Below, in pieces: positions 1 to 12,009 of a DNA stretch of 64,000 nucleotides. Location: positions 46,280,099 through 46,344,098 of the forward strand of contig OX457039.1 in the NCBI GenBank assembly GCA_949752735.1. The letters run 5' to 3'. The position numbers and the translations under genes are program-made. The first letter of the stretch is position 1. Each line of letters opens with the position of its first letter. Below the pieces are notes generated by a model, which did no database searches, was not told the DNA's origin, and saw only the letters and a program-made list of their open reading frames with translations. Origin of the DNA: Lumbricus terrestris (Eukaryota; Annelida; Clitellata; Crassiclitellata; Lumbricidae).

Positions 1-56
1 GCGTAAAGCCAATGAACCTGCCTTCGGGCAGAGCACCATCATCATCATCATCATCA
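1..56 (+). repeat. tRNA-derived SINE, 3' end cut by window edge
   Basis: The first 56 bases, ending in (ATC)n, match in reverse complement the part of the SINE at 58492-58768 that runs from the CCTGCCTTCGGGCAG block to the ATC tail. The 5' half with the RNA polymerase III boxes would lie left of the window. Confidence 0.6.
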
Positions 57-2760
57 ATTGTCTACCAATTCTTAGAGAATCCTGAGCTTTTTCGAAATGT
101 GTGTGTAGGGTCTATGTGACAATCCTCTTGCGTAGCTGCATGTTTTATATAGCAAGCAGTCTTATGGTTGATGTAATTGAAGAACATCTATTTTAAACGA
201 GTCAGCCCGTTTCAGAGAAGCAATGCTATTTCTTCCATCTGAAACTTCCTTGCAAGCAATGCGTTTCGAAGCCTTTATTATATCTCGACACAAATCTTTT
301 GATTCCGATTCATTTCGTGCGATATTAATTATCTGCTGAATTTTCTTTGAGAGTTTGAACAAATGAAAGTAAGGATGATGACAGAAGATAACCTTCAATT
401 CAGCAAACCCATGGTCTGGAGTTTCTTACTGGTCTTCTTGAAACGCTCCATTCGCTTCGGGATTCTGCAGGAGATTCTGGAGCTTCGTCTTTCAGACTTT
501 CACAATAGATACAATTCTGTGCATAAGTTGCATTCGTCTTCATTGGTGTTGCTTGTACAAGTTGGTACGTGTAACCTGTGGCTCTATGTTGCTCGCTGAG
601 GACCGCTTTGGCATGCAGTATCGCACTCTACGTCTTGCTCCTCTGTATGCGTGTCTCCTGCTCTCCTTATATAAGCTACGTGTATAAGTATCTGCCTTCG
701 GTCACCGGTTATTTCTTGCGTGTCCTAGTTCTTAGCGGAGATCGGTGCGTTGCGGCTCAAAACTAGATTTATGAAGTTCGAGAGGGAAAACGGTATAGGC
801 TATACATTTATACAACAATGCATGGGCGCCTATAGGCGACGAATGACTGTTCACGGTTCACAGGTTAAGAAAGAGATTCACGTTGCAAGAAAGGAGGAGT
901 GTGACAATGCGGCCATTCGACCTTTGTAGGTTGGTAGGCCCTGTAGAGCATAGCTTTCTCTTGCGGCCCATCTTCTTCCAATCTTCGAAGAATAGCGACG
1001 CCACCATTTGTAGACCTACAGCCTTCAGATACGGTTGACGGTGGGACCTGCTTTGCTGAAATAGGCCGAGTCGATCGGCATAGCTATCAAAATGGCATAC
1101 TTCTTAATAGAAGGCGCTAAACACATGATATGCAAATGGGCACCCAACAATATATCATACACTTGTACGTTAAAGGTGTGTATGTATACTAAGCTATGCC
1201 GTCCGAAATACGGCAATGACGACGCACATTATTGTGGGCCATGACATTGTGCGCTACATGGCTGACCCGTGCAACACGACTAGTATGAATAAAATTATAT
1301 ACACATGATGCCTTTTACTATAAGCAGCGTCATCTATACGATATGGACCATCTCTATATATGAATCACATCATGTGTTTTGTTAGGTTTTAATCGGCACA
1401 GACTACACAGATGGATACTTCGTGCCTTTGTAGGCTATTGTCTTGTGACGACAGTTAGATCAGTAACAGACACTTGTTCAACATTTCGACTCTTCTAAAG
1501 CTCGTCTATTCTAAATGGATCCGTTATCATAAGAAATGATGATATCATAAGAAATGATGTACCAGATTCACACTCCAGTAGGTTGACGCAGGTAGGTTAT
1601 TGGCCTCGCGCCTATGTATACATGCAGGCCTTTAATTTACCTGTACATGTACCGTTCTGCTTATTCAAGTAGCCTATGTAGCCTAGTCTACCGGTATGTA
1701 AAATGCATAAACGCCTCACAGCATTGATTAGGCATACAGTAACTGTTCTTAAGGTTTCATTAGTTTTTTTCTTCTTTTAATACTGGGAGTAAAATTGTAA
1801 GAGCCGTACGTTTCACTGAGATTTTTAGGCTGCGCTGTGGGATAATGTTATTGCATGAGAAAAATAAGCTGGTTCCCGCCATTTCGCTTTTGTGGGTGCT
1901 GTAGGCTAGGAATGATCTCGAGATTACTACGATTACGATCATTACTTTACGGTCGCTCTTGAGTTCCTTCCTGAGAACTAGAAGATGATCCACAGAAGAG
2001 ATTGAGATGAATAACACATTTTACGAAGCCTAAAAGTCGGGCGGGACCTCGCGGGGGTGATAAGCCCTATTCGGAGAAATCATTTAGTGAAAAACAACGT
2101 CCTGTCTCTATAGTTCATTGTTCTTAGTGTCGTTAATCGTTATGTAAGTATTTTAAGCGGTAAGTTTATCTTTGGGTTCTTAAGAAATTGCCCTTTTATA
2201 GCAGGTGCTTTCAAGAACCATAATAATACACTAACACTTTCACTATCACATCATCATCATTCTTTCAGGTTACTGCAGTCGGTCATTAAAAATCGTGGGT
2301 GTACCCAACCTAATGCGACCTTTCAGCGACATCATAATCGTGTGACTCATAATAATTATTCAGTACACGACTGTGGCTTAACCCATCCTCTGAAGTTGAA
2401 GCATGGGATTAAAACTGACTCAAATCTCCGATCACAAACTTTTCACCGAGCGCAAGTCTCAAGAACGTCAGTTCCTTCAGATAGGACCGATATGATTATA
2501 AGACCCCCAAATCACATATTATTATGGGGTTCGAATAAGCCATAGCTCCGTAATGGCTAAATGGGTTCGAATAAGCCGTATTACTTCGTAAAAGTTCACC
2601 AATCCCTACTGCCTATGGAGATGCTGGTCGAGGGGGCGGGTGCCGGTGAACGTTTATGTGGTCAAATTTTTAAGAAGCCAAAGGAATTCCAGTAGCGTGT
2701 TTCAAAAGATCAATGTTTGTGAAAGGTAAACATTCTTCGGAGTTTTTATCGGAAAGCAAA

Positions 2761-2796
2761 GCATACAGAAGCATACAGAAGCATACAGAAGCATAC
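2761..2796. repeat. 10-bp tandem repeat
   Basis: Three full copies and a partial fourth of GCATACAGAA. About 100 bp downstream, near 2868-2907, a second short run is made of TATACTG/TATACCG variants. Confidence 0.8.
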
Positions 2797-3115
2797 CGAC
2801 ATGAGTTGTTTGACTTTGTAATTATTTTGTGCGTGCGTTGATCTCAGTCCTCTTGAAGCCATGTATACCGTATACTGTCTACTGTATACTGTATACTTAT
2901 ACTGTATACATTAGTAATGCAAGTTAGTTAGAAACTCTTGAAGATCTGTCTTGCGACATTGGCTTAGCCTTAGAGAGTTAGAAGCACGTACATTAGATCT
3001 TACTAGATCAGATTAAAGAAGTTTTTAGAAGAAACACGACAGCAAATCAGAATAAGCCATGAATCGTGACATCTGACTAAACACAGTAGCCTAGTTAAAG
3101 TCATTTGTGTGAGCA

Positions 3116-3259
3116 GTGGGAACGCTGGATGAGAGCAGTGGGAACGCTGATGAAGAATTGCATTGAAATATGTGTTTTGGCGTTCCATCATGATGAGCAG
3201 TGGGAACGCAAGCCAAGAATTTCGAGAGCAGTGGGAACGCCGTTCCCACGCGTTCCCAC
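3116..3259. promoter_or_regulatory. Cluster of six GTGGGAAC motifs (CSL/Su(H)-like sites)
   Basis: GTGGGAAC occurs at 3116, 3138, 3200 and 3231 on the + strand and as its complement GTTCCCAC at 3242 and 3252. The four + copies share the longer context GAGCAGTGGGAACGC. GTGGGAA is the core recognised by the Notch-pathway factor CSL (RBPJ/Su(H)), and the last three sites form tight inverted pairs. The cluster is about 2.7 kb upstream of the GPCR start codon. The shared flanks mean that local duplication of one 15-bp word is an alternative; regulatory function is inferred only. Confidence 0.4.
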
Positions 3260-3750
3260 CCACTTTAAACCCTGACTAAGACTAAACAACACCCGTCATA
3301 TAGTCCTAGGCCTAAGTGATAGAAAAGGTCTTTATTTGTGACACAATAGACTTAGACCTAATGCAAAAATCTGTTAGGTACTCCTAACTGCAGGTCTTGG
3401 TTTTATTTCGAATTTTGAAACCTCGGCCAAGGTCAACCGTTTTGATAAGGGTGAATTACAGAAAGTTTAGGCTAGGGCCTAAACGAGTGGGCCTGGCAAA
3501 TCTTTAGACACTCTGACAAAGCATAGCCCTTTTATTTGAAGTCCAAACAAATGCACGTAATTGATCTGGTTTTTAATGTAGAAACTTCTGTTATATCAGA
3601 GTAGTCGAGGTTCTTGTCGAAAATATAAACTTTAGCTCTGCAATCAGTGTAGGCCTATTCCTAAAATTACTCACAGTGGCAGCGCCACCAGAAGTCTAAG
3701 TCACATTTGACCTGCCTATAGATATACTTCTGACCTGACTTATGACATTA

Positions 3751-3862
3751 ACTCCGCCACTGTTCGTTGTCTGGCAGTGCCAGTCCCAAGCCTGGAGAGA
3801 GGAAGAGGGTGACAACTGCAGTAATCTTTTATATGACACAATATCGTTAAACAGCAACAAGC
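3751..3862 (+). repeat. Interspersed repeat with TGCCAGTCCCAAGCCTGG core, diverged copy
   Basis: Begins like the copy at 25986 (CTCCGCCACTG), then has the shared core TGCCAGTCCCAAGCCTGG followed by a GA-rich block and GTTAAAC. Better copies lie at 7555-7657 and 25986-26085. Confidence 0.55.
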
Positions 3863-4694
3863 TCTTATGACCTACCAACAATCCTTTGGATCTTTCTTTC
3901 TTCGACCAGATGACTGACTCTAATGACCCTGACGTGACCTACTGATAAATTATTGTATATAGCTGGCAGCCGCTTCTGATTAGGTCCACGCTTGAATTTG
4001 AGCAAAGTCGTAGGCCAGTATCGGACTAGACGCAGGCTTAGGCCTAATAAGTTAAGGTGAAGCGGTTCCGTTTGTTCTGTGCAAAAGCCGAAAAATGTAT
4101 CGCTGGTTGTTGAGGAAAACGTTGCTAATCGTAGGCTAGTGAATTTGAACAGAAACTCATATTTACACAGCCAAATAGAGTAGGCCTAAATTTTATCAAA
4201 CTATTGAACAGTGTGTATAGAAATCGTCATATAGAATTTTATATTGTTCTACATATCTGTTCCATAAAATGATATGCCGCATATGCGCCTACCTATTAGC
4301 CTGCTTGGCAGGGTTCTTATGCATGCACCAATACACCCAGTAAGCCTAATGCTCAGTAAGCTTATTTATATAATCTAATATTATAAGCTATGCCCATTAT
4401 AGGCTAACAAAGATGGCCTAAGTAATAAAACTAGCGAGGCGATAAAAAAAAGTTGGGCGTAGTCAAAAGCATTTATGGACGATTTTGCTCTTTGTATCCA
4501 GTGTGTATAACTGTATACGACGCACAAGATATTATTGCCGAGGTTTTATTCACTCCCTAGTTTCACCCTATAGATAGCTGACCTAAGAAATTCACGGACT
4601 TTGCCGCATCGCTGTGCTAAATAGACTGCATATAAGTTAGTAACTGCTGTGATATGAGGTTCATATTAATTTTATAAACAGACGGCTGCGACTA

Positions 4695-4858
4695 AGCATG
4701 ATCTGAACTGGGATTAGAAAAGGGCATAATCACAGTCTCTGTTTCCGCCTTGAAGTCAACGAAAGTCTTAGGCCTACCTGGCCAGATAGGCCTAAGACTT
4801 TCGTTGACTTCAAGGCGGAAACAGAGAGCCCTATTCTAATCCCAGTTCAGATCATGCT
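4695..4858. repeat. Near-perfect inverted repeat (hairpin, about 70-bp arms)
   Basis: The left arm runs from AGCATGATCTGAACTGGGAT to GTCTTAGGCCTA. The right arm is its reverse complement and ends ATCCCAGTTCAGATCATGCT. The loop is about 12 bases around CCTGGCCAG. The left arm carries about 10 extra bases near 4726. It could be a short palindromic MITE or a recent local inverted duplication; no target duplication is clear. Confidence 0.85.
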
Positions 4859-5904
4859 GTCGTTTACAACATTCAAGTCCTATAGGTGATGAGGTAGAAT
4901 TAAAAATGACTGCAGTCTTCAGAACTTTAAGATTAGACCTAACCCTATCTATAGGATCTGGGATTGAGACCACTCAGGTCTGTGAGTACTAGAATAAAAT
5001 TGTAGATCTTTTCAATAGCTAGTAATATTGAAGTTCTTGAGAGATCCAGTTTTTCTGGGGCAAATTAGAAAAATAATAATGATAGTAATCTTAACAATAG
5101 TATTGGGTTGCCTCATGACAGAGGTAACGGGGACCCCCGTGAGATGACATATATGGGAGTCATTGGATCGATTTGTGTATCTCGTCCAACGTTTGTTTGT
5201 GCATTGCACGTTTTACGCCGCGACGTTCAGAGGACATTTGCACTGCAGCGCAAATGGGGTTCGAAGAGATTGTAGTTCTACAGTTTCTTAGAGCCTGAGG
5301 GAGTATGTCTAACCAGGGCGATAAAAATAAAAAATATTAATAACTTTAGCCGATGCGATTAGAAGCCATTTCGGAGAAAGGGGGAAATGAGCTGCAGCCT
5401 GCAGTGGTTGCAGCCTATTTTATACTGCATATTGAAATAACCTTCAGCTGATACTTGTGAATATACTACGGCAGATATATCATCCTAGGTTGGAGCTGCA
5501 TGTGGTCGTCGAGTTTGCGACTTAGTTCGGTCAAATATGAACGTTGAGACTGTGGACCATGCTCCCGAGGTTTTCAACAGACTTGTGTAAACAAGCATCT
5601 TACCCCCAAACTTGGCCTTTTTATTTATGATGTGTAAAGAGAGACAGAGATCTAAGTCGGCTTATGATATTAGTGGATTTGCTGTGTAGCATTCTTCAGC
5701 AGCCAACAGCAAGTCAGGCATGTTCATTTAATTTCCTCTGTACCTATAATTATAGTAAATCTGCAATGTTCGGCATGGAGATGTAAAATCGATTTCCTCT
5801 TGTTTTAGTGATCGATAGCCTGAACGCAGGAAGATAGCGAGATTCCCGGATATAGTAATTGCCTGCATCCGCATATTTCGTTTGCTGAGGACAGACGACA
5901 TCAA

Positions 5905-7272
5905 ATGGAGGATTTCAATGAGACGATGCTTCTGACCGACAACGAAGACAATTGGACGACACAATGGAAGTCTTCCTCCTCCGACTTCTGGCTCTACGAC
6001 TCCTGCCGTAGCTTCGAGTTCTTCCTCTGTACCGTCGTCGTTGGATCAATCTGTCTGATAGGATTGATCGGCAACGTCATCTCCTTCATTGTGCTCAGCA
6101 GCGACAAACAGAATCGGGTGGCGACCTTTCTGCTGCAGACGTTGGCCGTCGTCGACTGCTCGCTTCTCATCGTCAGCCTCCTCATACTGTCCGCCATACT
6201 CGGACCATACCAGATACCGAGCACCCGTCCCACCCTTCGAATGATCATACCGTTCATGAAGAAGTACATCAACCCGTTCGGACTGATCACGCAGAGCTGC
6301 ACGATCTGGGTGACTGTCCTGCTGGCCGTCAACCGATACGTCGCCGTCTGCAAACCGTTCGCCGCCAAGCACCTGCTGACGCTGCGCAAGGCCCAGCTGC
6401 AGGTCCTGCTCATCGTCGTGCTCGCCTTCGCCTTCAACATCCCGCGATTCTTCCAGTACGACGTCGTCTACCACCTGGAAAACAACGTGACCGTTCCGCG
6501 GAAGCAGCTGACCGCCCTCGGCAACAACGTCTCCTTCGACATCGGTTACTTCAACGCCTTCTACAACATCGTCATCCTCGTCCTTCCGCTCGTCGCCCTC
6601 GTCGTCCTCAACACGAAGATCATCTGGGACATGCAGGTCTCGAAGACGAACATGCAGCGCAACTCGCTCTACTACGCCGGACTGCAGGAGCGCAACATAA
6701 CGATAGTCATGCTCATCATCATTCTCAAGCTGATCCTCTTCCACGCACCGGATCGAATCGTCTCAGCCATCAAGATCGTCGAGGTCCACCGCGATCCTTT
6801 CCTGTCCTGTCCACATCCGGTCATCTACGCGTCGCATTTCTCCAACGTCCTCATCATCCTCAACTCGTCAACGGACTTCTTCATCTACTGCATCTTCAGG
6901 GAACGTTTTCGTCGCATCTTCCGCAACCGATTCTGCTGCTGCAGAACGCAGCTGTCGTATTCAACGACCAGGCGGATGTCCAACGGTCTCGACCGTCTGC
7001 CTTCGAACTCATCCACTGAAAGCAAACCGCCAGACCAATCGAAAGTCCGTCTGCTGTTCTTCAAGCCAAGCAGACGTCGGAGTAGCATCTACATCGACAG
7101 ACGATTGCTCAACGGCAGCAGCAGCAGCAACTTAAGTCGATACGTCTGTCGGCAGGAGTCGGTCCCTTCACGGAATGGAGATGCCAAGCACTCTGTACAT
7201 CTGACGTCATCTTACGAACCAACGATGTCGCAGCAAGCATATTATACGCCAATGACGTCACCCACGGAATGA
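5905..7272 (+). CDS. FMRFamide receptor-like class A GPCR, single exon
   Basis: A 455-residue seven-helix receptor for a neuropeptide-like ligand at the plasma membrane. TM1 spans about 40-65 with the conserved Gly-Asn at 56-57; TM2 carries LAVVD with Asp84; TM3 ends with NRY at 143-145 in place of DRY, followed by VAVCKP; TM5 is about 215-240. TM6 lacks CWxP and has LFHAP instead. TM7 has NSSTDFFIY (320-328) in place of NPxxY. A CCC cluster (344-346) is a likely palmitoylation site. N-glycosylation sequons lie at 5 and 16 (N-terminus) and 194 and 208 (extracellular loop 2). TM3 and loop 2 lack the usual disulfide cysteines, as in insect FMRFamide receptors. The ATG follows a purine at -3 and no intron is needed. 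Coding sequence is clearly GC-richer than its surroundings, with many C-ending codons. Ligand and exact subfamily are not known; other orphan peptide receptors are possible. Confidence 0.88.
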   Translation: MEDFNETMLLTDNEDNWTTQWKSSSSDFWLYDSCRSFEFFLCTVVVGSICLIGLIGNVISFIVLSSDKQNRVATFLLQTLAVVDCSLLIVSLLILSAILGPYQIPSTRPTLRMIIPFMKKYINPFGLITQSCTIWVTVLLAVNRYVAVCKPFAAKHLLTLRKAQLQVLLIVVLAFAFNIPRFFQYDVVYHLENNVTVPRKQLTALGNNVSFDIGYFNAFYNIVILVLPLVALVVLNTKIIWDMQVSKTNMQRNSLYYAGLQERNITIVMLIIILKLILFHAPDRIVSAIKIVEVHRDPFLSCPHPVIYASHFSNVLIILNSSTDFFIYCIFRERFRRIFRNRFCCCRTQLSYSTTRRMSNGLDRLPSNSSTESKPPDQSKVRLLFFKPSRRRSSIYIDRRLLNGSSSSNLSRYVCRQESVPSRNGDAKHSVHLTSSYEPTMSQQAYYTPMTSPTE

Positions 7273-7554
7273 TGGCGCCGCCCTAAAAAATCACTGACGT
7301 TACAGTGACGTAAGATGTAAGATGTAACATGTAGTATATCTGGCAGAGAACCAGCGTCGTTGCCATGGAATCAATGAAGACATTCGCGCCTAAACCAATG
7401 ACGACGCCAAGAACTATTCTCTTGTCCACGTATAAAACAAAATGAAATCGAAATAGTGACTGAAACATGTCCTTGTGTGAGCTAGTGACGTCACCACGAA
7501 ATACTGAAGTGGCTCGGTAAACCAAAGACGTAGGCTACTTTGCCTCAATACATA

Positions 7555-7657
7555 CGCCACTGGTTGTTGCACCCTGCCAGTGCCAGTCCCAAGTCTGGAT
7601 AAAGGAGGAGGGCGTCGCTAATGGTCTTTGTAACCACACAGTGACGTTAAACTGCAA
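7555..7657 (+). repeat. Interspersed repeat with TGCCAGTCCCAAG core
   Basis: About 100 bp that closely match 25986-26085 over their whole length, from CGCCACTGGTTG through the core and GATAAAGGAGGAGGGCGTCG to GACGTTAAACTGCAA. No coding capacity is evident. The family is unknown to me. Confidence 0.75.
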
Positions 7658-10600
7658 ATAGGCCTACCACCACCTCTTGTCAGAGTCTGATTTGGTAAAC
7701 AGGTATTTTGTGTCTATAATTAACAAATCTGACTCAATGGATAGGCCTAATGGCAACGACGATAAGTTTACATCTACGATTTCCTGCACGTGTTCAGATT
7801 TGCATTTTGAGTGGGTCGATGATGTCTTGCTCCAGACCCGCCACTAACAGACAAGGCTTCGGATACTGATGTAGGCCTAGTGACATTTCAAACTGTCGCA
7901 CTTTTCTAAGCGAAGAGTATGAGCAAACATGTTGTGTTCACCATACCCGGATATCGTACACGTGCGCAGCGCAAGAGGGTGCGGTAACCCACATAGTGAT
8001 CACAAATTACAGAATAATATGGACCTTACTGAAGAACACTCGTTTCATCCATCATCCTTAATCACCTGTTTTGTATCCTATCACAATGGAACGTAGCATT
8101 CCACAACATAGGCCTAGGCGGTCGTACGCAAACCAAAGTTTAATGGCCGCAGGTCGATAGCCTATAGCTTCCACTGTTCATGTGTTCATGTGTTCATGTC
8201 ATCCATGTTTGGCGAGCGCGTCCAACAAACTTCTTCCAACTTCTCGGACGACTCGGAGGGCCGGAAATCATTGCTCAATAAGTTTACTATAGGCTACTTG
8301 GACAGACGCATATTATTTGCAACTATAGCCAAGTGTAGGCCTACCGATGTTAGGATATAATATATCAGTTGCGTCTTAAATGCAGCGGATATTCATCAAT
8401 GAAGCAACCTCGAAAAGTCACTTAGTTGGAGTTAGTTCATAACAGTTGTTACTAAAGCATGGCGTATTGACGGGTGCTTGCATAGGGCTTTTGAAAACGT
8501 TAATATTAATTTGATAGACGATAATTGTTTTATAGCGAATTATTTATGCACGCGTCGCCGATTGACAAAACAGGTGTCTAACGCGTAGGCCTATCAATTA
8601 TTTTATTAGGTCAGTAAGCTACAATTTTGCCTTCATCCTGCAGCGAAACTTTAATTAACTGTAGCTTATGTTTAGTCTATGTATAGGCCATTATCATGGA
8701 CAAGACGTGCGATCTTAGCATATAGACTAATTTTAACAAGGGATTCTACTTTAAGAAAAATAATAGATGTCTTGCCTGCTGCTTCTTTCCGACAGTAAGA
8801 CCAGCTTGTGTGCAACGCGCTTACAAAATACAAATGGCTTCATTGTCGTATTAGCCGGGTTGATTTCTGCGCTAAACTGCCTCAGACCGGTTTTCGATCC
8901 AGTCTTGTGAAATGTAGGCTATTGAGAGTCAGTTTCTGCCTCAGTTACTTTGGAGATGCCTTTTAGTACAAGTGACTGGCTTATTATAAGTGACAAATTG
9001 TCTCCGCCTCCTCACTCTACAATATGCCTAACTGCGGTCCTTGTTGTGAACCGTCGGGTTTTAAAGTTTATTTGTGGTTTTTATTGCTCTGTCTGCGTCG
9101 TTCATGACAGGGCTTAGAAGAAGACCCGGAATTCAAACTGTTGCCCTAAAATGTATTGCATCTGGTTAGGGACCGGTTTTTACCGGAAACCACACACTTA
9201 TAGGCCTATTATATGCAAAGGTCAGCGCCCAAAATGTTCTGTAGGCTAGACTACCAACTTAGACCAGCGATTTTAGCTTGAAACTCTGTTTTCTTAAAAC
9301 ATAAGTCACAGGTCTGTAGACTGTAGCTGCACGGCAGAACGAAGAATTGGTCTGGAATTAAGCATTAATTTCAAATTTAATAGCTATTTTCGAAGGAGTA
9401 TCTCAAGATGTCTTGTAACGAGTGGAGTCGGTGGATTACAATACAAAAGTCGTGTATAGGCTATGTGGAATGGTCTCAAGAGTAGGCCTACTTTCAACCA
9501 CTGACGGGTAGGTCTATAAAGAAAGGTCAATATTCATATTTTGTAAGTGCACTGCACACGAGTTGCACGCAAGCTCTGAACTGGATTAATAGATTATCAA
9601 TCCTGAAAACATCGGAACGACCATGACAGAACTTCGTGCAGGGCCGGATTAAGATATGTTCAACATGTTCGGCGGAATTTTACTCAGAGGCGCTCCTATT
9701 AAGTTCCAACCCAGGCTTGGTTGAAAAGAAAAGTCTTAAGAAGACGAAAGAAAGAGCACGCAGATTCATGGGGAATCGAGAGGAGACCCACAGCCTAGGG
9801 AGGCTTATTCCAAATAGCTGTATACCCACTACCAGTAATGCTGTTTGCTGCAATGCCATGGTAACCTACGCGAAAAAACGCGAAAAAGTGGCAAAAAAGT
9901 CTCCACGGGTAGATGAGCGCAGTGAAAGACGGCCGATGCAGAGAGACAGTAGCCGGGGTGAAAAGCTCACATTGGCAGAATGAAACTTAAGCCAAGGTCT
10001 ACCACTTTCGAAAGCGCGGGAAAAAAATTATGTTAGCTTGAAATAAGTGGTGGTGCTGTGGTAAAAAAAACTTTGCCCCCCCCATGGTCGTTGTCCTGCC
10101 GAAAGATTGTCAGAAATTTTCTCTGTAAGGAATTTATTTGGGGCATAAATTCGCTTCTGCACTGTTTGCTTGTACCAGCGCACTGGCTATGCCCTGGTTA
10201 GAAAAATGTCTGACCATGAACTTAATAATTAACCCTCAGGCTACCAAGCTTTTTTGTAACACTGACTACCAAGGGGGGGTTACGACCCCTCCCCCCCTGA
10301 ACTTTGGGTTTGGTTTGAGATATCATAACTTGTAATACACCATTGGATTCAGCATTCATTTCTGCACAAAATGGTATATTTAGGGTCAGAAAATATGAAT
10401 GCCCCTCGAAATTATGAATTTTTTTACCATGGGTACCCGTCGATTCCACAAATTGTATACTTACGCATAAGGAATATATATTAGATTCTGTGTGTTTTAT
10501 ACATGATTTATATATAAAAAGTAGTTTACATATAATAAAGTCCAATATTCAACTATAAAAACTAGTAATAAGTCTGTTTTATGTTCAATCAAAACAAAAA

Positions 10601-10774
10601 ACATGTTTTAGACGTGTTGCATTGTAAAAATAGATGTAATGAATTAATAATAAACGAATGTTGATTCGTTGAATAGCTCTACAACACGTTTTGTGTGTCA
10701 TTTTGTCGTCCTGCTGCAGTGTAAGGTTGGGGCCCTACAGTTTTAATTAACAGGGCCTCACATTTTTTGTAATC

Positions 10775-11450
10775 CGGTGTCACGAAATAAAGTAGCCTAT
10801 AGGCTACCCCGTATTAATCGTATCCCCCAAAATAAGAAAAGTCGAAAAAGCCACGTCCGCGTGTATTTATTTCTGCAAAATAATTTTCATATGCATTGTT
10901 TTGAACAATGACACTAACAGGTATGTTTATTCCAACTAGATAATTTTTTGCTTTGGTTTAGCTCACTTAGAACATTTAAAACACTCGATCAGAGTCACTA
11001 AATAAATTCGAGTTGCCTTTCTCTGAACATTGCTTAGGACACTAAAAACAATCAGAGTCACTTTAAATTTTGATTAGGCTAGAGCATACAATTTTCAATT
11101 ATAGCCTACGCATTTTTAAAAAAGGGGATAGAATGTTTATCCCCCGGATAGTCTATACCGGTTAATTCCATCCGGGAGATAGATTAATTCATCCCTCTGG
11201 ATGATTAGAGCATACAATTTTCAATTATACGCATTTTTAAAAAAAGGGGATAGAATGTTTATCCCCCGGATAGTCTATACCGGTTAATTCCATCCGGGAG
11301 ATAGATTAATTCATCCCTCTGGATGATTAGAGCATACAATTTTCAATTATACGCATTTTTCAAAAAAGGGGATAGAATGTTTATCCCCCCCGGATAGTCT
11401 ATACCGGTTAATTCCATCCGGGAGATAGATTAATTCATCCCTCTGTACGC
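10775..11450 (+). mobile_element. Non-autonomous MITE-like element with expanded internal repeat
   Basis: Starts CCGGTGTCACGAAATAAAGT, matching in reverse complement the right end of the element at 40976-41345. Both share an internal stretch of repeated GTGACTCTGA/GTTTTAAGTG-like words and a block with ATCCGGGAGATAGATTAATT. Here that block is tandemly triplicated (copies start near 11081, 11207 and 11329; period 122-126 bp). The 3' end lacks the matching terminal inverted repeat, so this copy is truncated. Confidence 0.6.
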
Positions 11451-12009
11451 CACCCGAGAAATTTGGGTTTTCGAAAAACATTTCCTCGTCCCACCCCCCC
11501 CCCCACTTCCACCCCTCACCTCCGCCCCCGACACTTATGAAGCTTTCATGGAGGTTTTCACTTATTTATATAGGGCCTATATATATATTGTGTATCACAC
11601 TTGGAGGAACAGTTCTGCCGTAAGTCGATGAAATGTGTAAATTGTTACTAGCAGCCCCAGTCTCCCCTACTCACTTCAACCGGTTCTGACTGGCTATCTA
11701 ACAACCTGCATGCATGACCTAGGCCTACACCACAATTAATATATAACCCGTCTGGCTTCTACCGCCCGCGCCTACGGCTATGGGTCCTTAACCACGCAAA
11801 CCCTCCGGCAGGCAGTTGGTATGACGTCATTCTGATGATATGCCTGCGATTTAGGATAAAAATGTGTTTTGCAATATTTTACCGCTATGTCTTGATGAAG
11901 CTCATGGATTAGGCTATATAGAAATCACGATAGAAATTGAGTTTTATTCATTGAGGTATATAATTATAGGGCCTATTGTGTAGAATATTTATAAGCGATA
12001 TATTTATAT

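Larger units (their letters stand above)
57..5904. other. Intergenic region upstream of the GPCR gene
   Basis: No convincing coding exon is seen here. ORFs are short, lack domains and are not flanked by plausible splice sites. The stretch holds the 10-bp tandem repeat at 2761, a cluster of GTGGGAAC motifs at 3116-3259, an interspersed repeat at 3751, a hairpin at 4695-4858 and many dispersed TAGGCCTA octamers. It could hold the promoter and untranslated leader of the GPCR, but I cannot place a transcription start. Confidence 0.5.

Noticed and set aside
3111..3259. CRISPR-like spaced repeats
   Set aside because: Spacing is irregular, repeats are only 15 bp and inverted copies occur, in a clearly eukaryotic context.
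6046..6744. 232-codon antisense ORF across the GPCR
   Set aside because: It is the shadow of C-ending codons in the receptor gene, highly acidic and without a domain.
9636..9983. 115-codon ORF
   Set aside because: No domain, no splice context, and it begins in a CAGGGCCGGATTAAGA-like transposon end.
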